Below, piece after piece: positions 60,816 to 64,000 of a stretch of DNA of 64,000 bases. The first letter of the stretch is position 1; each line of letters starts with the position of its first letter. This DNA is from Symsagittifera roscoffensis (Eukaryota > Xenacoelomorpha > Acoela > Convolutidae): NCBI RefSeq assembly GCF_963678635.1, contig NC_087063.1:28337100-28401099 (forward strand), written 5' to 3'. Both the position numbers and the translations under genes were made by a program. A model generated the notes under the pieces. It saw only the letters and a list, made by a program, of their open reading frames with translations, was not told the DNA's origin and ran no database searches.

Positions 60816-61452
60816 AAAAATGTTGAATAATTTGTGTTATAATATAAAAAAAACAAAACTTTTTGATTTCTTGGAACAAATAACACTCAACATTGGCAAC
60901 TCTTTTTCTGTTTATAACAAAAAACACTCATGGGTGATTGTAAATAAAAGAATGATCAAATCAGAAAAAGACATTGTTCAATCTATCAGTAATCTTAATG
61001 GATTAAAAAATTTTCCCCAAGGATTAGACACAAGTGTCTGCTTCGACAAAGAATCGAATCAAATACCTCATCAGTGACTATGAAACAAACGGAAACGAAT
61101 TTTTTTTCTTAATATTTATTTTTTTCTTGTCGAAATTTCTTGCCGAAATTTATTTATACTTTCAACAAAAATAATTACCGTAAATCAGAGTTGTGTAAAA
61201 CTCTTTCCGCTCTTCCTTGGTTTCATTTTTACCAATTCTTAGACAAACAAAACATGATTCTATAGATGATATCTTTAATTTCTAACGCTCTTCACGAACA
61301 TGCCCCAATAAAAAAATATTTGCAATTTCAAAGCTAAAAAAATGATGGAAAAGGAATGGCTTGATTCCAAAAGCATTGAAAAATATGAACACTAAGCAAG
61401 ATAATCAAAATCAAAGCACCGAAGATAATGGGCAAAACTATCGTAAACAAGA
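60816..61452. repeat. B unit, copy 2
   Basis: Aligns with 57965-58700 with internal deletions. The plus-strand frame 60820-61077 and the hydrophobic minus-strand stretch near 61380-61440 both recur. It is sandwiched between two A units. Confidence 0.8.
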
Positions 61453-62304
61453 TAATTGAGAAAAAAGAATTGAATTGAAATATGCTACATATTTATAACA
61501 GTACCTTACTTACAAAAGGCCAGCTTTTACAAAAATCATTGAGGCTACCGACAGCGAATTATAGAAAAAATCACCGAAAACGGCAAAATTGTATTTGATG
61601 ACCACTGTTCAACTGCTTCTCTACAATTTTTTTTATCTGACGTCAAAAAATTGGAATTCGTTGCCCAGTAAATTACAAAATTTTGTTATCACCGCAACAA
61701 CGTTCAAGAAATAGTAAAAATGTTTTACATTACTGGAATAAAATTCAATCCTATATGATCATTTTTTTTAGACGAAATTAGGATACAGCCAAATTCTAAA
61801 AATGGAGAAAATGTTTTTGTTTTACAAAAACTTTAACCCAATTCATAGTTAAAGACAGAAGCGAAGCGAAGCAACTCTTACGATACAAAAAAGAAAACAA
61901 CAAATTGTTATGTCAAAAAAATTAGCAAAATTGCAATATTCTTACTTTGTACCAATCAGTTACATGTTTTTGCAGAGTAACTAAGATCAATTTATTCTAT
62001 ATTACACTTCATTATTATGAAAAATCATTTTGACACACTCAAAACACAGGCATCTGTGGAAAAACAAGTAATCAGAAGGTCAAAAATATCATAGTAACCG
62101 AGGTTACAGTCAGGAGTCCCTTCATCACGTATTCCAGTCACAATCCTTGGTACTTTCTAAATATGGAAGAGATAATGATAAAAGAAGATGACAAGTGTTG
62201 ATGTTCTCACAATTAAAATCAATACGGGTTACGTTTCTTCAATGAAAACACGCAACTCGACACAGGAAATTATAATTTGCAAGAGTTACAGATAAAAAAT
62301 TTCG
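61453..62304 (-). repeat. A unit, copy 3, 3' flank of X copy 2
   Basis: Repeats 60056-60815 at an offset of about 1.4 kb and continues directly into X copy 2, as copy 1 does at 25160. It has the empty hAT site at about 62066. Confidence 0.85.
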
Positions 62305-63170
62305 TCATAAGTTATTGTCATTTACTGTTCCGAGTGCGCAAGCGTCTTTCGCAACCTGTATTGCCAGAGATATTCTCTGTTTGAAAACGCCGCCTGCTCT
62401 GGGTTCCTCAGTGCTTATGCTTAAGTTCCTACAAAGCTTGCTCAAAAAAATTTCTGTGCTAGGGCCGGCCACGCCCTGAATCTCAAAAGCTAGTGGTTGA
62501 AAAAGATACCCATCTCCTAGTTTGTCTTTATACTTGTCATTTTTTCGCTCTTCCGCTTCAGCGGCAGTCGTACCAGGGCTACAAACCCACCCGGCACTAA
62601 TCCTACTGGGATCTAAGGAGTCCACAACCGTTACATCCCTTCAGAGCTGCTTACTAACAGCCCCTGGAGCGAGCATCAAACCGTTTGTAGCTTCTGATTG
62701 GTCCTGTAGAGGTGTTGTGATTCTAAAACAGACGGAATGTGAGTAGAAGATAAACAGTGCTTTATAAAGGCATTCACGTCTGAATTCCTAGAGAATCTTT
62801 CTGCCTTTCTGAGGCAAGAAAGACCATGCCAACCATCTTCGGTAACGTTATTTCCGCACCCGCGTTTAAGCCGTTCGCATATTTCTGAGCCTAACCGAAA
62901 TCCTATCGCAACTCTTTTTTGTTGGTTTGACAGTTTTCACCTTTTTGCACGGGATGACGTTCAGTCATTGGGAGCCAATTCTATCTTGGAACGCGTTGAT
63001 TTTTTTGTACGTCCGTTGGTTCGAGTCGTAAAATTAGGCCGGCAATTTCGCGGTCAAAAGTTGGCTCTGTTCACTTTTTTGGCTTTCATTTTGCGGATCC
63101 ATTTCAGTTTTTACAAGTTCAAACCATCGTTTAAGCGCATCATCATAGGTTCCATCCACATGCTCTAAGC
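62305..63170 (-). pseudogene. Retroelement X, C-terminal ORF, copy 2
   Basis: Minus strand, reading from 63170 down: D-G-T-Y-D-D-A-L-K-R-W-F then, after several breaks, the Cys/His-finger region, K-P-style and D-S-L-D-P-S-R-I-S-A-G blocks, and the end Y-L-F-Q-P-L-A-F-E-I-Q-G-V-A-G-P-S then F-K-Q-R-I-S-L-A-I-Q, closing at 62305. The final part (AG.AA.AE..K, then Y.F.P.A.E, then QRIS.A.Q) is the typical C-terminus of this invertebrate retroelement ORF family. It provides the uninterrupted version of the site used by the giant LTR element (62985-63005). Confidence 0.72.
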
Positions 63171-64000
63171 TAAAATTTTCGCTTTAGGTATTTTTCGCTC
63201 CTACTGCTGAGGCTAAGAAAGCGGGTAAGGCTAGTACACGAGCGGAAGAACCGCCTAAGCCATCTTCGGCTAACAAGAAAACTGCTTGTAAAAACTGGTT
63301 ATCATCCATTTTCACATTAGTGAACTTGCATAACGATTTTCTTATTAGTTTGTTTCAGCGTTCCAAAAAGTCATTTTGCAAAAAACAAGGGCTCGTACGC
63401 CAAAAATTTAAGAGTTTTGGCATGCTAAATCAATTTTTCAGGAGGTAAAAACCATAATGGGCGTCTAGTTTATCATTGACATCCAAAATTTCCTTAAGCT
63501 CCTTAGGTTTTTTGTCAAGCAATTCTTTTCGGCAAAGATTGCCGATTGGAGATCATAATTGAGGAGTTCTTCTTTTGTTTTTATTTTTAATTTTTAGCAC
63601 ATTTTTCGAAATTGTGTTAAAATTGAAATATACTGTGTACTCGTAGTCCGTCCCAAAAAACAAACTTCATACTTCTCAGTCTTCAAGCCAGGCCGTAATC
63701 TTGTTCCGATTTCAGAATGTTTTCATGGTCCCGGAGTACTACTTTATAGTCTTCGGCCAAATTTCCATCATCTAAATACCAGATGTTAATTTTCGACTCC
63801 AACTGTTTGACTCTAAAAAATTTTTGTGAAAAAAGGAGAAAACGGTTTTTTCATCGAAGTGTTGCTATCAGGAATACCAGATTTTAGATAGTTGAGATAA
63901 AGTTCCATCCTTTGATACTAGAATGGAAAATATAAAATTCATAGGAATAATTCTTGAACCATAGAACTTTTTTACTGCTCAAAAAATAATTGTTTGGAGT
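63171..64000. other. Right end of window, one possible exon-like frame
   Basis: A plus-strand frame without a start codon runs from a CTTTAG acceptor-like site (about 63188) to TAA at about 63443, beginning F-F-A-P-T-A-E-A-K-K-A-G-K-A-S-T. The Ala/Lys-rich start looks coding, but no family is recognised and there is no donor evidence. The remainder to 64000 shows nothing I can assign. Confidence 0.25.

Noticed and set aside
62990..63015. GGTTCGAGTC, resembling a tRNA/SINE B box
   Set aside because: It lies inside the X coding remnant. No matching A box and no cloverleaf could be formed.

Overview
The window reads as AT-rich nuclear DNA of an invertebrate metazoan. The signs are spliced genes with GT-AG introns, AATAAA poly(A) signals, a V-ATPase subunit C gene, non-LTR and LTR retrotransposons, a hAT-type MITE and several tandem arrays. 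I cannot name the species. Only two host protein-coding loci are convincing, a 3' exon of an M1-family aminopeptidase (4421-5577, +) and a complete two-exon V-ATPase subunit C gene (21267-24097, -). Nearly everything else is repeat.

Layout. 1-1660: 602-bp tandem duplication and TATG-rich simple sequence. 4421-5608: M1 exon and poly(A) signal. 6540-7720: seven very diverged monomers of about 165 bp. 8522-13182: three 1.55-kb tandem units. 14150-19770: a decayed LINE with ORF1, endonuclease and reverse transcriptase, followed by a second 3' copy split by about 0.94 kb of other sequence. 21267-24097: V-ATPase C, whose intron holds an assembly gap flanked by identical 204-bp repeats. 24200-25818: a copy of a second retroelement family (called X/A here) carrying a 455-bp hAT MITE.

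25819-57196 is one giant LTR retrotransposon, about 31.4 kb, inserted into the X open reading frame. Its LTRs (917 and 862 bp, TG...CA) bracket a 3-kb leader with a 12-unit array. Then come a Ty3/gypsy-type gag, protease, RT, RNase H, integrase with GPY/F module, a tail ORF, an ORF with SGNH (GDSL) hydrolase motifs, and about 6 kb of unrecognised coding-like sequence in the env position. The middle of the element is tandemly duplicated: gag second zinc knuckle to mid-SGNH, 8.7 kb, with a 5-bp junction identity. Both copies share several inactivating lesions, so the duplication arose at DNA level after the element died.

57197-64000 is a repeat graveyard: two copies of a B unit, a second decayed LINE RT, two A units in an A-B-A arrangement, and a second X copy on the minus strand. 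The most unusual content is the giant element, because of its added SGNH ORF, its large unidentified 3' coding block, and a G-rich motif shared between LTR and leader.
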